Below, piece after piece: positions 1-6,495 of a stretch of DNA of 7,211 nucleotides. Every line of letters begins with the position of its first letter. The first letter of the stretch is position 1. Position numbers and translations under genes: made by a program. The stretch is from Aquificaceae bacterium (lineage in GTDB: Bacteria > Aquificota > Aquificia > Aquificales > Aquificaceae). The stretch lies in contig WFOY01000033.1 in NCBI GenBank assembly GCA_015487835.1, positions 1-7,211 of the forward strand, in the 5' to 3' direction. A model generated the notes under the pieces. The model was not told where the DNA came from. It did not search any database and saw only the letters and a list, made by a program, of their open reading frames with translations.

Positions 1-564
1 CTCGAGATGGAGAGGGCCATACAGACGGGTAAGTCCAAGGTCACCGTGATGCACACATCGATGGGGAACATAGTGGAGGTGAGCAAGGAGGTGAACTCCA
101 TAACGGAGACGATAATAGACATAGCGGAGCAGATAAACCTGCTCGCCCTAAACGCCGCCATAGAGGCTGCGAGGGCTGGTGAGCTCGGAAGGGGCTTTGC
201 GGTGGTCGCAGACGAGGTGAGGAGGCTCGCCGAGATATCAGGAAACGCCGCCAAGGAGATAGCTGGTCTCATAGAGAAGGCGGTGAGAACCGTTGACGAG
301 GGAAGGGTTGCCTCCGAGGAGCTGGTGGAGAGTTACATGAAGATAGAGGAGGTCACTAAGGAGATAGCTGGTGTGATAGACACGATTGCCACGGCCATGG
401 AGGAGCAGAGCAGAGCCATAGACATAATAAGGGACAACATGACGGAGATAACGAGCATTTCCGAGAAGAACACGGAGAACATGAAGAGGATTGCGGCGGA
501 GGTAAGGAACATCAGCCAGGTGGCCGACCAGGTGGAGGAGAGGATGGGTAGCTTTGACGTCTGA
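1..564 (+). CDS. Methyl-accepting chemotaxis protein, C-terminal signalling domain (5' partial)
   Basis: Cytoplasmic signalling end of a chemoreceptor, which binds CheA and CheW and sets kinase activity for flagellar or pilus behaviour. The frame is open to the left edge (CTC GAG precede the ATG at 7), so the true start and the sensor and membrane parts lie outside the window. Numbering from the ATG at 7, the family hallmark hairpin tip runs from about residue 41 to 75: [19 protein letters not shown], then [16 protein letters not shown]. On both sides the sequence is heptad-patterned coiled coil. KEIAG recurs at 83-87 and 118-122, exactly five heptads apart, and the conserved EEQ-type segment (MEEQSRAI) follows at 131-138. 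It ends in GSFDV, with no NWETF-like pentapeptide for CheR/CheB tethering. The identity of the domain is certain. The ligand cannot be inferred. The gene's last 53 bp overlap the 3' end of the opposing MATE gene. Confidence 0.96.
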   Translation, partial: LEMERAIQTGKSKVTVMHTSMGNIVEVSKEVNSITETIIDIAEQINLLALNAAIEAARAGELGRGFAVVADEVRRLAEISGNAAKEIAGLIEKAVRTVDEGRVASEELVESYMKIEEVTKEIAGVIDTIATAMEEQSRAIDIIRDNMTEITSISEKNTENMKRIAAEVRNISQVADQVEERMGSFDV

Positions 565-1882
565 CCTCCCTCCTGAAGGCGAGGTAAAAGAGGAGGGCCC
601 TCAGGAATGTCTCCACAGTCATCATCACCCACGGGACCAGAGGTGTGGGAAGCACCTTCAGGATCAGAAAGGAGGGAACTATACGGAAGGCCCAGAAGGA
701 GGACACGTTCACGAGAAGAGGCACCGTAGTCCTCCCCATACCCTTCAAAGCTCCGGAGTATATCGAGGCGTAGGCCATGGGAACCTGTGATATACCCACG
801 ATCACTAAGTAGTAAACTGCCCAGCCTATCACCTCAGGGTCCCTCGAGAAGGGAAGGGTGAGGTACCGGGGAAACAGTATGAGCACCAAACCTAAAAGAC
901 CCATTATAAGGGCAGTTATCTTGGCCGTGAAGTTAACCCCGTAAACCAGGCCTTTCATGTTCCTCGCCCCAAAGTTCTGGCCAGCTATCACCGTGCTCGC
1001 CACCATGAACCCAAAGCCCACCATGAAGGATACGCTCTCCACCCTCAGACCTATCTGGTGGGCGGCCAGCACCTTATCCCCGAACCCAGCCAGGAAACCC
1101 ACGAAGATGTTAAAGGAAAGCGTCGTGACAGCCCTCTCGATGGCGGTAGGCGTGCCTATCCTGACCATTCTGACCAGAACGCTCCTGGTCAGCTTCAACC
1201 TGAGAGGAAAGGGCTTCCCCTTAAAGACAGTTAAGTAGGAGTAAACAAAAAAGGCCACCGTCTCCGATAGGACTATCCCCCAACCAGCCCCCTGGACACC
1301 CAGCTCTGGTAGGCCGAACTTCCCGTATATCAGAGTGTAGGCGGTGGACACGTTGATCATGTTCATCAGGATCGCAACCTTCATGGGCGTCTTGGTGTCC
1401 CCAGCACCGTTGAAGGCACCGTAGAAGGTGTTGGTCATGAAACCTATTGTGATGAACCAGAATATAGGGGTTAGGTACTCCTCGGAAAGAGAGACCACCC
1501 TCTCCGACGCACCGAGCGTGGACATCAAAAACAGCACAAGGTCCTTCCCCAGAAAGGTAAGGGGCAGGGCTATCAGGAAGGAGACAAGAAGCCCAGAGAA
1601 GAGAACAGGTGAGGGGTCCTCTCCAGCCCCAACCCTCTGGGCCACGAGAACGCTCGTCCCCGTGTATGAGAGAGCCATCAGGGAGTAAACGAACCAGAGA
1701 AGAGAAAGACTAAAACCAACCGCAGCCACCGCAGAGGCGGATATACCCGACACCAGGATCAGGGAGAACATGCTCTCCACCGTGTAGAGCAGGTTCACCA
1801 CAATTATGGGAAGAGCGAGCTTGATTATCTTCTTGGCGTTTTCCTTTCTGGAGGCTGAGGGATCTATGAGGATCTTCTGCAT
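512..1882 (-). CDS. MATE-family multidrug/toxin efflux transporter (NorM/DinF-like)
   Basis: Inner-membrane cation-coupled antiporter of the MATE (MOP superfamily) type, about 456 residues, a normal full length, with hydrophobic segments consistent with 12 helices. The two-fold internal repeat is visible. [13 protein letters not shown] at about residues 155-167 is mirrored by [12 protein letters not shown] at about 377-388. VAQRVGAGE at about 80-88 is mirrored by AGQNFGARN at about 300-308. The N-terminal helix begins at [16 protein letters not shown], as usual for the family. I chose the ATG at 1882. The frame extends to a GTG at 1912, but that would run into the argD start, and no ribosome binding site precedes it. 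The ATG at 1882 has no clear Shine-Dalgarno sequence either. The last 16 residues ([16 protein letters not shown]) are proline-rich and encoded opposite the chemoreceptor's end, so they are probably not part of the conserved fold. The substrate cannot be predicted. Confidence 0.95.
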   Translation of the reverse strand: MQKILIDPSASRKENAKKIIKLALPIIVVNLLYTVESMFSLILVSGISASAVAAVGFSLSLLWFVYSLMALSYTGTSVLVAQRVGAGEDPSPVLFSGLLVSFLIALPLTFLGKDLVLFLMSTLGASERVVSLSEEYLTPIFWFITIGFMTNTFYGAFNGAGDTKTPMKVAILMNMINVSTAYTLIYGKFGLPELGVQGAGWGIVLSETVAFFVYSYLTVFKGKPFPLRLKLTRSVLVRMVRIGTPTAIERAVTTLSFNIFVGFLAGFGDKVLAAHQIGLRVESVSFMVGFGFMVASTVIAGQNFGARNMKGLVYGVNFTAKITALIMGLLGLVLILFPRYLTLPFSRDPEVIGWAVYYLVIVGISQVPMAYASIYSGALKGMGRTTVPLLVNVSSFWAFRIVPSFLILKVLPTPLVPWVMMTVETFLRALLFYLAFRREVRRQSYPSSPPPGRPPG

Positions 1883-1906
1883 GAGGGATTTATTATAGTT
1901 ATTCCC
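1883..1906. promoter_or_regulatory. Divergent promoter region between MATE transporter and argD
   Basis: These 24 bp are all that separates the two start codons. The core at 1889-1903 is almost pure A/T in otherwise G+C-rich DNA. On the minus strand it reads TATAAT (1897 to 1892), a perfect -10 consensus, 9 nt before the MATE ATG. On the plus strand it reads TATTAT (1891-1896) or TATAGT (1894-1899), 7-10 nt before the argD ATG. No convincing -35 box is seen at the expected spacing on either strand. Neither start has a purine-rich ribosome binding site, so transcripts from these -10s would be leaderless or nearly so. This is inference: promoters could instead lie inside the neighbouring coding sequence. 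Confidence 0.5.
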
Positions 1907-3037
1907 ATGCACCTCATAGAGAACTACGCCCGCCTTCCCGTCCGATTCGTGAGGGGTGAGGGTGTCTACCTCTACGACGAGGAAGGAAACAGGTATCTCG
2001 ACTTCGTCTCCGGGATAGCGGTCTGCTCCTTAGGGCATTCTGACCCTGATCTTGTGGAGGCTATATGTTCTCAGGCAAAAAAGCTGATCCACGTGTCTAA
2101 CCTCTTCGAGAACCCCTGGCAGGAGGATCTGGCTGGGGATCTTGTAAGAGAGTTCTGGACAGAGGGAAAGGTCTTCTTCTGCAACTCGGGGACAGAGGCG
2201 AACGAGGCTGCTATAAAACTTGCCAGAAAGTTCTTCAGGGATAGAGGGGAAAACAGGTTCAGGATAGTGACCTTTAAAAACGGCTTCCACGGGAGGACCT
2301 ACGGTAGCCTCTCCGCCACGGCTCAGGAGAGGTTTCAGGAGGGCTTCGGTCCTATGCTCGAGGGCTTCGACTACGCAGAGGTAAACGACATGGATTCGGT
2401 TCTCAAGGTTCTAAGAGACGATACAGCAGGCATCATGCTGGAAGTCATACAGGGAGAGGGGGGTGTTGTGGAGTTCGACCCAGACTTTCTAAGGGACCTT
2501 CAGGAGCTTTGCAGGGAGAGGGATCTTCTCCTTATCGTTGACGAGGTCCAGACGGGCATAGGGAGGACTGGAACCTTTTACGGATACCAGAACTACGGTA
2601 TAGATCCTGACATAATAACGCTCGCGAAGGGTCTTGGGGGCGGTGTCCCGATAGGCGCCCTCCTCGCGAGGGAGGAGGTGGCAAGGTCCTTCACACCCGG
2701 ATCCCACGGTTCCACATTTGGGGGTAACCCCTTAGCATGCAGGGCTGGACTCGTCGTCGTGAGGAAGGTAAGAACTCTCCTCCCGAGGATCAGAGAGGTT
2801 GGCGAGTTCTTCAAAAAGGGTCTTGAGGAGCTCAGGGTAGGAGAGGTCCGGGGAAGGGGGCTTATGCTCGGTCTCGACATAGGGAGGGACTGTAAAGAGG
2901 TGGTCCTCAAAGCTCTCGAGAGGGGCCTCATTATAAACTGCACAGCCGGGACCGTCCTCAGGTTCCTACCACCCCTCATCGTTGAAAAGGAACACGTTGA
3001 AGAGTGTCTCAGTATACTCAGAGAAGTTCTCCGATAG
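1907..3037 (+). CDS. argD: Acetylornithine aminotransferase
   Basis: PLP-dependent class III aminotransferase converting N-acetylglutamate semialdehyde plus glutamate to N-acetylornithine plus 2-oxoglutarate (arginine biosynthesis, cytoplasm). Many homologues also act on succinyl-diaminopimelate in lysine synthesis. At 376 residues it has the usual ArgD length. Visible motifs: the phosphate-binding SGTEANEAAIKLAR from residue 94; GFHGRT at 126-131; EVIQGEGGV at 179-187; VDEVQTGIGRTG at 211-222, with Asp212 expected to contact the PLP ring nitrogen; LAKGLGGGVPIGA at 239-251, with Lys241 as the Schiff-base lysine; HGSTFGGNPLA at 267-277; and RFLPPL at 352-357. The start at 1907 keeps the conserved ENYARLPVRFVRGEG opening. 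No Shine-Dalgarno sequence precedes it. It is divergent from the MATE gene and convergent with gcvPA, overlapping that gene by 20 bp. Ornithine or succinylornithine aminotransferase is the alternative, but the sequence pattern and the argA gene nearby favour ArgD. Confidence 0.95.
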   Translation: MHLIENYARLPVRFVRGEGVYLYDEEGNRYLDFVSGIAVCSLGHSDPDLVEAICSQAKKLIHVSNLFENPWQEDLAGDLVREFWTEGKVFFCNSGTEANEAAIKLARKFFRDRGENRFRIVTFKNGFHGRTYGSLSATAQERFQEGFGPMLEGFDYAEVNDMDSVLKVLRDDTAGIMLEVIQGEGGVVEFDPDFLRDLQELCRERDLLLIVDEVQTGIGRTGTFYGYQNYGIDPDIITLAKGLGGGVPIGALLAREEVARSFTPGSHGSTFGGNPLACRAGLVVVRKVRTLLPRIREVGEFFKKGLEELRVGEVRGRGLMLGLDIGRDCKEVVLKALERGLIINCTAGTVLRFLPPLIVEKEHVEECLSILREVLR

Positions 3038-4346
3038 CGGAGACCAGAGAATCTATCTCCTCTTTGGTCCTCTTTTCGGTGACAGCGATGAGAAGTGTGT
3101 CCTCCGTGTCCTTGTAGAATCTTCCCAAAGGTACACCGAAGAGGAAGCCTCTCTCGAGGAGATCTCTCCACACCCTCTCCACTCCTTTTAACCTCACCGG
3201 AAACTCCCAGAGGTGCCTTCCCTTGAAGGGGACCTCAAAACCGAGGCTGAGGAGTTTTTCTTTTAGATACACAGCCTTTGATAGGCTCTGAATAGCCACC
3301 TCCCTTAGACCTTGCTTTCCAAGGAGACACAGGTAGATGAGGTTGGCAAGGGCCATGAGGTTCTGGTTTGTGCATATGTTCGAGGTAGCTCTCTCCCTCC
3401 TTATGTGCTGCTCCCTCGTTTGGAGGACCAGGGTAAAGGCCCTCCTTCCCTTTACGTCCTCAGCAAGACCGACGAGTCTTCCTGGCATCTTCCTGACATG
3501 GGACTCCCTCGTTGCGAAGAAGCCCACATATGGCCCCCCGAAGTTCATGGGTATCCCGATCTGCTGTCCCTCGCCTACCACAATGTCCGCACCGAACTCA
3601 CCGGGTGGTCTCAGGACAGCAAGGGCTACCGGGTCTGCGACAACTATAAAGGGAACCTCGTAGCTCTTAGATAGATCACCGATCTCCTTAAGGGGTTCCA
3701 CGAACCCGAAGAAGTTGGGGTACTGAACAGCCAAGGCGTGGACCTCCCCAGCTTTTAGCTTATCCTCCAAGAACTCTAAGTCTGTGGTGCCCTCTTCAGT
3801 CAGGGGAATCTCAATTATCTCATCCTCGTAGCCTAGGAGGTAAGTCCTCACGGTCTCCCTGTAAAGGGGGTTTATCCCGGAGGACAGTAAGACCGTTCTC
3901 CCCTTTCCCTTTACAGCCCTCGCCATCAGGACCGCCTCAGCCAGTGCCGAGGCACCGTCGTACATGGAAGCGTTCGCTACCTCCATACCCGTGAGGTTGC
4001 AGATGAGGGTCTGGTACTCGAAGATGGCCTGGAGTGTCCCCTGGGAGGCCTCCGCCTGGTAGGGGGTGTAGGCGGTCAGGAACTCGCCCCTTCTCAGGAT
4101 CTGCCATACAGCGGAGGGGATTATCCTGTCGTAGCTTCCAGCTCCCGCGAAGTGTACCAAGGGCCTGTTGGCCTTTGCGAGTTCTCTGAATAACCTCCTC
4201 AGGTCCTCCTCAGATCTGGGATCTGGGAGCCCCTCGGGAGGTCTCAGGAGGTCTGCATCTATGTGGGAGAAGAGGTCCTCTAAGGATCTTAGACCTAACT
4301 TCTTCAGTATGTGTTTAGTTTCCTCCTCCGAGTGGGGTATGTGCAT
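3018..4346 (-). CDS. gcvPA: Glycine dehydrogenase (decarboxylating) subunit 1, GcvPA
   Basis: N-terminal half of the split P-protein of the glycine cleavage system. With GcvPB it decarboxylates glycine and passes the aminomethyl group to the lipoyl arm of GcvH; the reaction is reversible in glycine synthesis. It has 442 residues, the normal length for the split form. Diagnostic stretches are the N-terminal IPHSEEE (residues 3-9), HFAGAGSYDRIIP (65-77), TAYTPYQAEASQGTLQAIFE (91-110), MYDGASALAEAVLMA (128-142), and LQTREQHIRRERATSNICT (308-326). The PLP lysine belongs to the GcvPB subunit, which is not in this window. The ATG at 4346 shares one base with the gcvH stop (TAATG) and has a strong AGAGGAG site 5 nt upstream, which indicates translational coupling. 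The last 20 bp overlap argD tail to tail. Whether the enzyme runs in the cleavage or the synthesis direction cannot be told from sequence. Confidence 0.97.
   Translation of the reverse strand: MHIPHSEEETKHILKKLGLRSLEDLFSHIDADLLRPPEGLPDPRSEEDLRRLFRELAKANRPLVHFAGAGSYDRIIPSAVWQILRRGEFLTAYTPYQAEASQGTLQAIFEYQTLICNLTGMEVANASMYDGASALAEAVLMARAVKGKGRTVLLSSGINPLYRETVRTYLLGYEDEIIEIPLTEEGTTDLEFLEDKLKAGEVHALAVQYPNFFGFVEPLKEIGDLSKSYEVPFIVVADPVALAVLRPPGEFGADIVVGEGQQIGIPMNFGGPYVGFFATRESHVRKMPGRLVGLAEDVKGRRAFTLVLQTREQHIRRERATSNICTNQNLMALANLIYLCLLGKQGLREVAIQSLSKAVYLKEKLLSLGFEVPFKGRHLWEFPVRLKGVERVWRDLLERGFLFGVPLGRFYKDTEDTLLIAVTEKRTKEEIDSLVSAIGELL
3028..3043. other. Short inverted repeat at the argD stop codon
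   Basis: A perfect 6-bp stem, TCTCCG (3028-3033) with CGGAGA (3038-3043), around a 4-nt loop ATAG that contains the argD stop codon TAG (3035-3037). It lies where the convergent argD and gcvPA genes overlap, so it could act on both transcripts. Neither strand has a T-run directly after it, so it is not a standard intrinsic terminator. It also encodes the gcvPA C-terminal residues, so it may be coincidental. Confidence 0.3.
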
Positions 4347-4861
4347 TACCTCTCCTCTTCGTAACCCAGCTCCTCCTCAGGTAAGGAGTCGAGAGACTCC
4401 TCTATACCGAGGGGCGTTATCTCCTCCTCCACGTCCTCCCCCTGTTCCTCCTTCACTATCTCCTTCAGCAGGTCCGCATACTCGCCCGCAGTCATAAGTT
4501 CACCGATGTCGTCAGGGTCCCTCATCTCCACAACGGCTATCCACCCGCCTTCGTAGGGATCCTCGTTCACGAGACCGGGGTCGTCCACAAGGTCCTGATT
4601 TGTCTCCAAAACCGTCCCGGAAACGGGGCTGTAAACGGGTGCCACGTTCTTCACGGACTCTATATTCGCAAGGGTCTCCCCAGCTTCCACCTCCTGGTCC
4701 TTCTCGGGCAGATCGACGAAGACTATATCCCCCAGCATCTTTTGGGCGTAATCCGTTATCCCCACCGTGACCTTGCCGTTTCTCACCTGAGCCCACTCGT
4801 GGTCCTTTGTGTAGTACCTGTCCCCCTTGACCAGGTAACCGCCTATCACTATGTCTTCCAT
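4346..4861 (-). CDS. gcvH: Glycine cleavage system H protein with long acidic C-terminal tail
   Basis: Lipoyl-carrying shuttle protein of the glycine cleavage system, moving the aminomethyl/dihydrolipoyl arm between P-, T- and L-proteins. The domain opens with RYYTKDHEWAQV at residues 15-26 and GITDYAQKMLGD at 34-45. The lipoylation segment is NIESVKNVAPVYSPVSG at 66-82, with Lys71 as the expected modified lysine, and the domain closes with GGWIAVVEM at 105-113 and EYADLL at 127-132. Usual GcvH proteins have about 125-130 residues. This one has 171, and the extra end from Glu139 onward has 15 Asp/Glu and a single basic residue in 33. The start at 4861 has GGAGG 8 nt upstream. It lies 24 bp after the midA-like gene and shares one base with gcvPA. 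In sulfur oxidisers some GcvH-like proteins serve the sHdr pathway as LbpA, but direct linkage to gcvPA makes the glycine system the better reading. Confidence 0.96.
   Translation of the reverse strand: MEDIVIGGYLVKGDRYYTKDHEWAQVRNGKVTVGITDYAQKMLGDIVFVDLPEKDQEVEAGETLANIESVKNVAPVYSPVSGTVLETNQDLVDDPGLVNEDPYEGGWIAVVEMRDPDDIGELMTAGEYADLLKEIVKEEQGEDVEEEITPLGIEESLDSLPEEELGYEEER
4349..4357 (-). promoter_or_regulatory. Ribosome binding site of gcvPA inside the gcvH tail
   Basis: The minus strand reads GAGGAGAGG, with GAGGAG ending 5 nt before the gcvPA ATG. It lies within the last codons of gcvH (the EEER end), so the acidic Glu-rich tail and the purine-rich site are the same DNA. It confirms the gcvPA start and suggests coupled translation. 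Confidence 0.75.
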
Positions 4862-4869
4862 GGTCCTAT

Positions 4870-4874
4870 CCTCC
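4870..4874 (-). promoter_or_regulatory. Ribosome binding site of gcvH
   Basis: GGAGG on the minus strand, 8 nt before the gcvH ATG, in the 24-bp gap after the methyltransferase stop codon. It supports the 4861 start. The wording around it (GGAGGATAGGACC) closely resembles that before the methyltransferase gene (GGAGGATAAGGTC). Confidence 0.7.
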
Positions 4875-4885
4875 GCCGTATTATT

Positions 4886-5842
4886 TTACAACCTCTTGGA
4901 CTGAAAGAGCACCTTAAATCTATCTCCCATGCTGATGAGAAGGGTTTTCATCCTGGAGAGCCTCTCCACAGCCTCCGGCGTCTCCTCAAAGCTAAGTCTC
5001 TGAAGTTCCTCAAGGAAACCCGGAACGCTCATCAGGAACTCCCTCTGGGTCTGGAGGAAGACAGGTTCCAGCCCGAAGTCCCTCCCGTACTCTATAAGGG
5101 CGGAGAAGTTCACCTGGGCCGAGAGGTCCATCCTACCTGAGTATATATCGCCCGAGACCTTATGGTTTTTATACCCAACCACGGTCCCCTCCGGGAACCT
5201 AACTATATCCTCTGAGGTGTAGCCGTAATCTATGAGAAGGTGGTAACCTCTGATCAGGACCTCCGATATTTTTTGGAGCATATCTACGCAGTCTAAACAG
5301 ACCTCCACCCTCTGCTTTAGGTTCTCGTAACCCATCCTTCTCAAAAACTCCTCTACCCTGGGGTCTCTAAGTTCTACCCATACCTCCTCCCCGGAGTCGC
5401 TCACGTAGAGCTCCCTGCCCTCCTTTACCACGTGGACGGGGAGTGTGTCGAAGAACTCGTTGGACACGACCACACCCTCGATGGGAACGAGGCTATCGAC
5501 CCATACAACGGGCATACCCTCCAGGACGGATCGCTGGGTCTCTTTCAGAGGTTCGCTTATCTCGTATATGTAATAGGTTATCCTCCCGAACAGTTCTGGA
5601 TCCTTCTCTTTGAAGTAGTTCAGGATATCGTAGGCCATTAGGCCCCTGCCAGCTCCGAGTTCAAGGATCGCAGGCCCCTCAAGGGATCTCAGGTAAGGTT
5701 GGAGGAACTCGGCTATCGCCCTCCCAAAGGACCTGTCCAGCTCCGGAGCCGTGAAGAAGTCCCCGAAGGGACCTATCTTCTCCCCCTCGGAGGTGTAGTA
5801 CTCCCTTACCTTCTCCGCCATAAAGTCCCTGAAGCTCCTCAT
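4886..5842 (-). CDS. SAM-dependent methyltransferase, MidA/NDUFAF7 (DUF185) family
   Basis: Class I methyltransferase of the family of mitochondrial NDUFAF7/MidA, which dimethylates an arginine of the 49-kDa subunit of respiratory complex I during assembly. The target of bacterial members is mostly untested. Visible: IGPFGDFFTAPELDRSFG (residues 23-40), the family signature before the Rossmann fold; AILELGAGRGLMAYDIL (58-74), the SAM-binding motif I; VVVSNEFFDTLPVHVV (124-139), also characteristic; LLIDYGY (202-208); and a C-terminal MGDRFKVLF (305-313). At 318 residues it is somewhat shorter than the usual 350-380, mainly because the leading region before GDFF is compact. A CLDC pair at 182-185 is unusual to my eye but may mean nothing. 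The ATG overlaps the lolD stop by 4 bp (ATGA), with GGGAGG 8 nt upstream, so the two are translationally coupled. Family assignment is firm. A role in complex I maturation is inference. Confidence 0.93.
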   Translation of the reverse strand: MRSFRDFMAEKVREYYTSEGEKIGPFGDFFTAPELDRSFGRAIAEFLQPYLRSLEGPAILELGAGRGLMAYDILNYFKEKDPELFGRITYYIYEISEPLKETQRSVLEGMPVVWVDSLVPIEGVVVSNEFFDTLPVHVVKEGRELYVSDSGEEVWVELRDPRVEEFLRRMGYENLKQRVEVCLDCVDMLQKISEVLIRGYHLLIDYGYTSEDIVRFPEGTVVGYKNHKVSGDIYSGRMDLSAQVNFSALIEYGRDFGLEPVFLQTQREFLMSVPGFLEELQRLSFEETPEAVERLSRMKTLLISMGDRFKVLFQSKRL

Positions 5843-6495
5843 GACCTTATCCTCCCGTCCACAATCTCCACAATCCTGTCCGCCCTGCTGGCCAGGTTAA
5901 AGTCGTGGGTGACCATAACTATGGTAGTCCCTCTCTTCTTCAGGTCCATCAGGAGGTCCATCACCACCTCCGTGTTCTGGGAGTCTAAGTTTCCGGTTGG
6001 CTCGTCGGCCAAGATGACGTCTGGGTCGTTCGCCACCGCCCTTGCCACCGCCACCCTCTGCTGTTCCCCTCCGGAGAGCTGGTAGGGTTTCCTGTGCTCC
6101 TTCCCCTTCAGGCCGAACAGGCTTAAGAGGTCCTTCGCCCTCCTCTCAGCTTCTGCCCTGCTTACGGTCTTCATTAAGGGGACCATAACGTTCTCGAGGG
6201 CTGTCAGCTCCGGTATTAAGTAGTGAAACTGGAAGACGAAACCTATCCTTCTGTTCCTCAGTTCTGAGATAACCCTGTCCTCTGAGAAGTCCACCCTGTA
6301 CCCTCCGAAGAACACCTCACCCGAGGAGGGTCTGTCGAGGAGCCCCATTATGTATAGAAGGCTGCTCTTTCCTGACCCGGAGGGACCTACAACGCTAAGG
6401 AACTCACCCTTGAACACGTCCAGGTCTATATCCTTCAGGATCTGCTCACCGCCTATCCACTTGGATACCTTCCTCAAGGAGATCAGGGGAGACAT
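5839..6495 (-). CDS. lolD: ABC transporter ATPase, LolD family (lipoprotein release)
   Basis: ATP-hydrolysing subunit that would energise LolC/E to extract lipoproteins from the inner membrane for transfer to the outer membrane; it acts on the cytoplasmic face. About 218 residues, all one ATPase domain. Numbering from the ATG at 6495: Walker A GPSGSGKS at 37-44; Q-loop FQFHYLIPELTALENV around 88-103, a LolD-type wording; signature LSGGEQQRVAVARA at 140-153; Walker B VILADEPTGNLDS at 160-172; and H-loop MVTHD with His197. No permease gene adjoins it in this window. The start is uncertain. The frame extends to a TTG at 6507, which has GAGGTGG 9 nt upstream, adding four residues. The ATG at 6495 fits family N-termini better but has only a weak GAG nearby. 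Both starts lie inside the 3' end of argA (50-62 bp overlap). MacB-type or FtsE-like ATPases are less likely alternatives. Confidence 0.93.
   Translation of the reverse strand: MSPLISLRKVSKWIGGEQILKDIDLDVFKGEFLSVVGPSGSGKSSLLYIMGLLDRPSSGEVFFGGYRVDFSEDRVISELRNRRIGFVFQFHYLIPELTALENVMVPLMKTVSRAEAERRAKDLLSLFGLKGKEHRKPYQLSGGEQQRVAVARAVANDPDVILADEPTGNLDSQNTEVVMDLLMDLKKRGTTIVMVTHDFNLASRADRIVEIVDGRIRS
5851..5856 (-). promoter_or_regulatory. Ribosome binding site of the MidA-family gene
   Basis: GGGAGG on the minus strand, 8 nt before the methyltransferase ATG and inside the last codons of lolD. It fixes the start at 5842 and fits reinitiation at the ATGA overlap. Confidence 0.7.

Noticed and set aside
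1..6. CTCGAG at the very start, as a cloning-site or junction artefact
   Set aside because: The hexamer recurs elsewhere in the window (near 2358, 2920 and 7146) in coding sequence, and it is in frame with the chemoreceptor gene.
253..372. 15-bp direct repeat AAGGAGATAGCTGGT at 253-267 and 358-372
   Set aside because: The copies are 105 bp (35 residues, five heptads) apart and encode the same coiled-coil position, as expected from chemoreceptor heptad conservation and shared codon bias.
568..597. CCCTCCT (568-574) / AGGAGGG (591-597) inverted repeat just after the chemoreceptor stop, as a terminator
   Set aside because: The 16-nt loop is long and no T-run follows; the sequence is coding for the MATE protein and rich in such purine/pyrimidine runs.
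2593..3171. 192-codon open frame opposite argD and across the gcvPA end
   Set aside because: Arg/Ser/Pro-rich composition without motifs, fully covered by two well-recognised genes; a shadow frame from strong codon bias.
3312..3674. Plus-strand open frames of 108-120 codons opposite gcvPA
   Set aside because: They lie wholly inside the gcvPA gene and show no recognisable domain or ribosome binding site.
4875..4890. Internal promoter before gcvH (TAAAATAATACGG on the minus strand)
   Set aside because: There is a weak -10-like stretch but no -35 at the right distance, and it includes the stop codon of the preceding gene, which explains part of the A/T.
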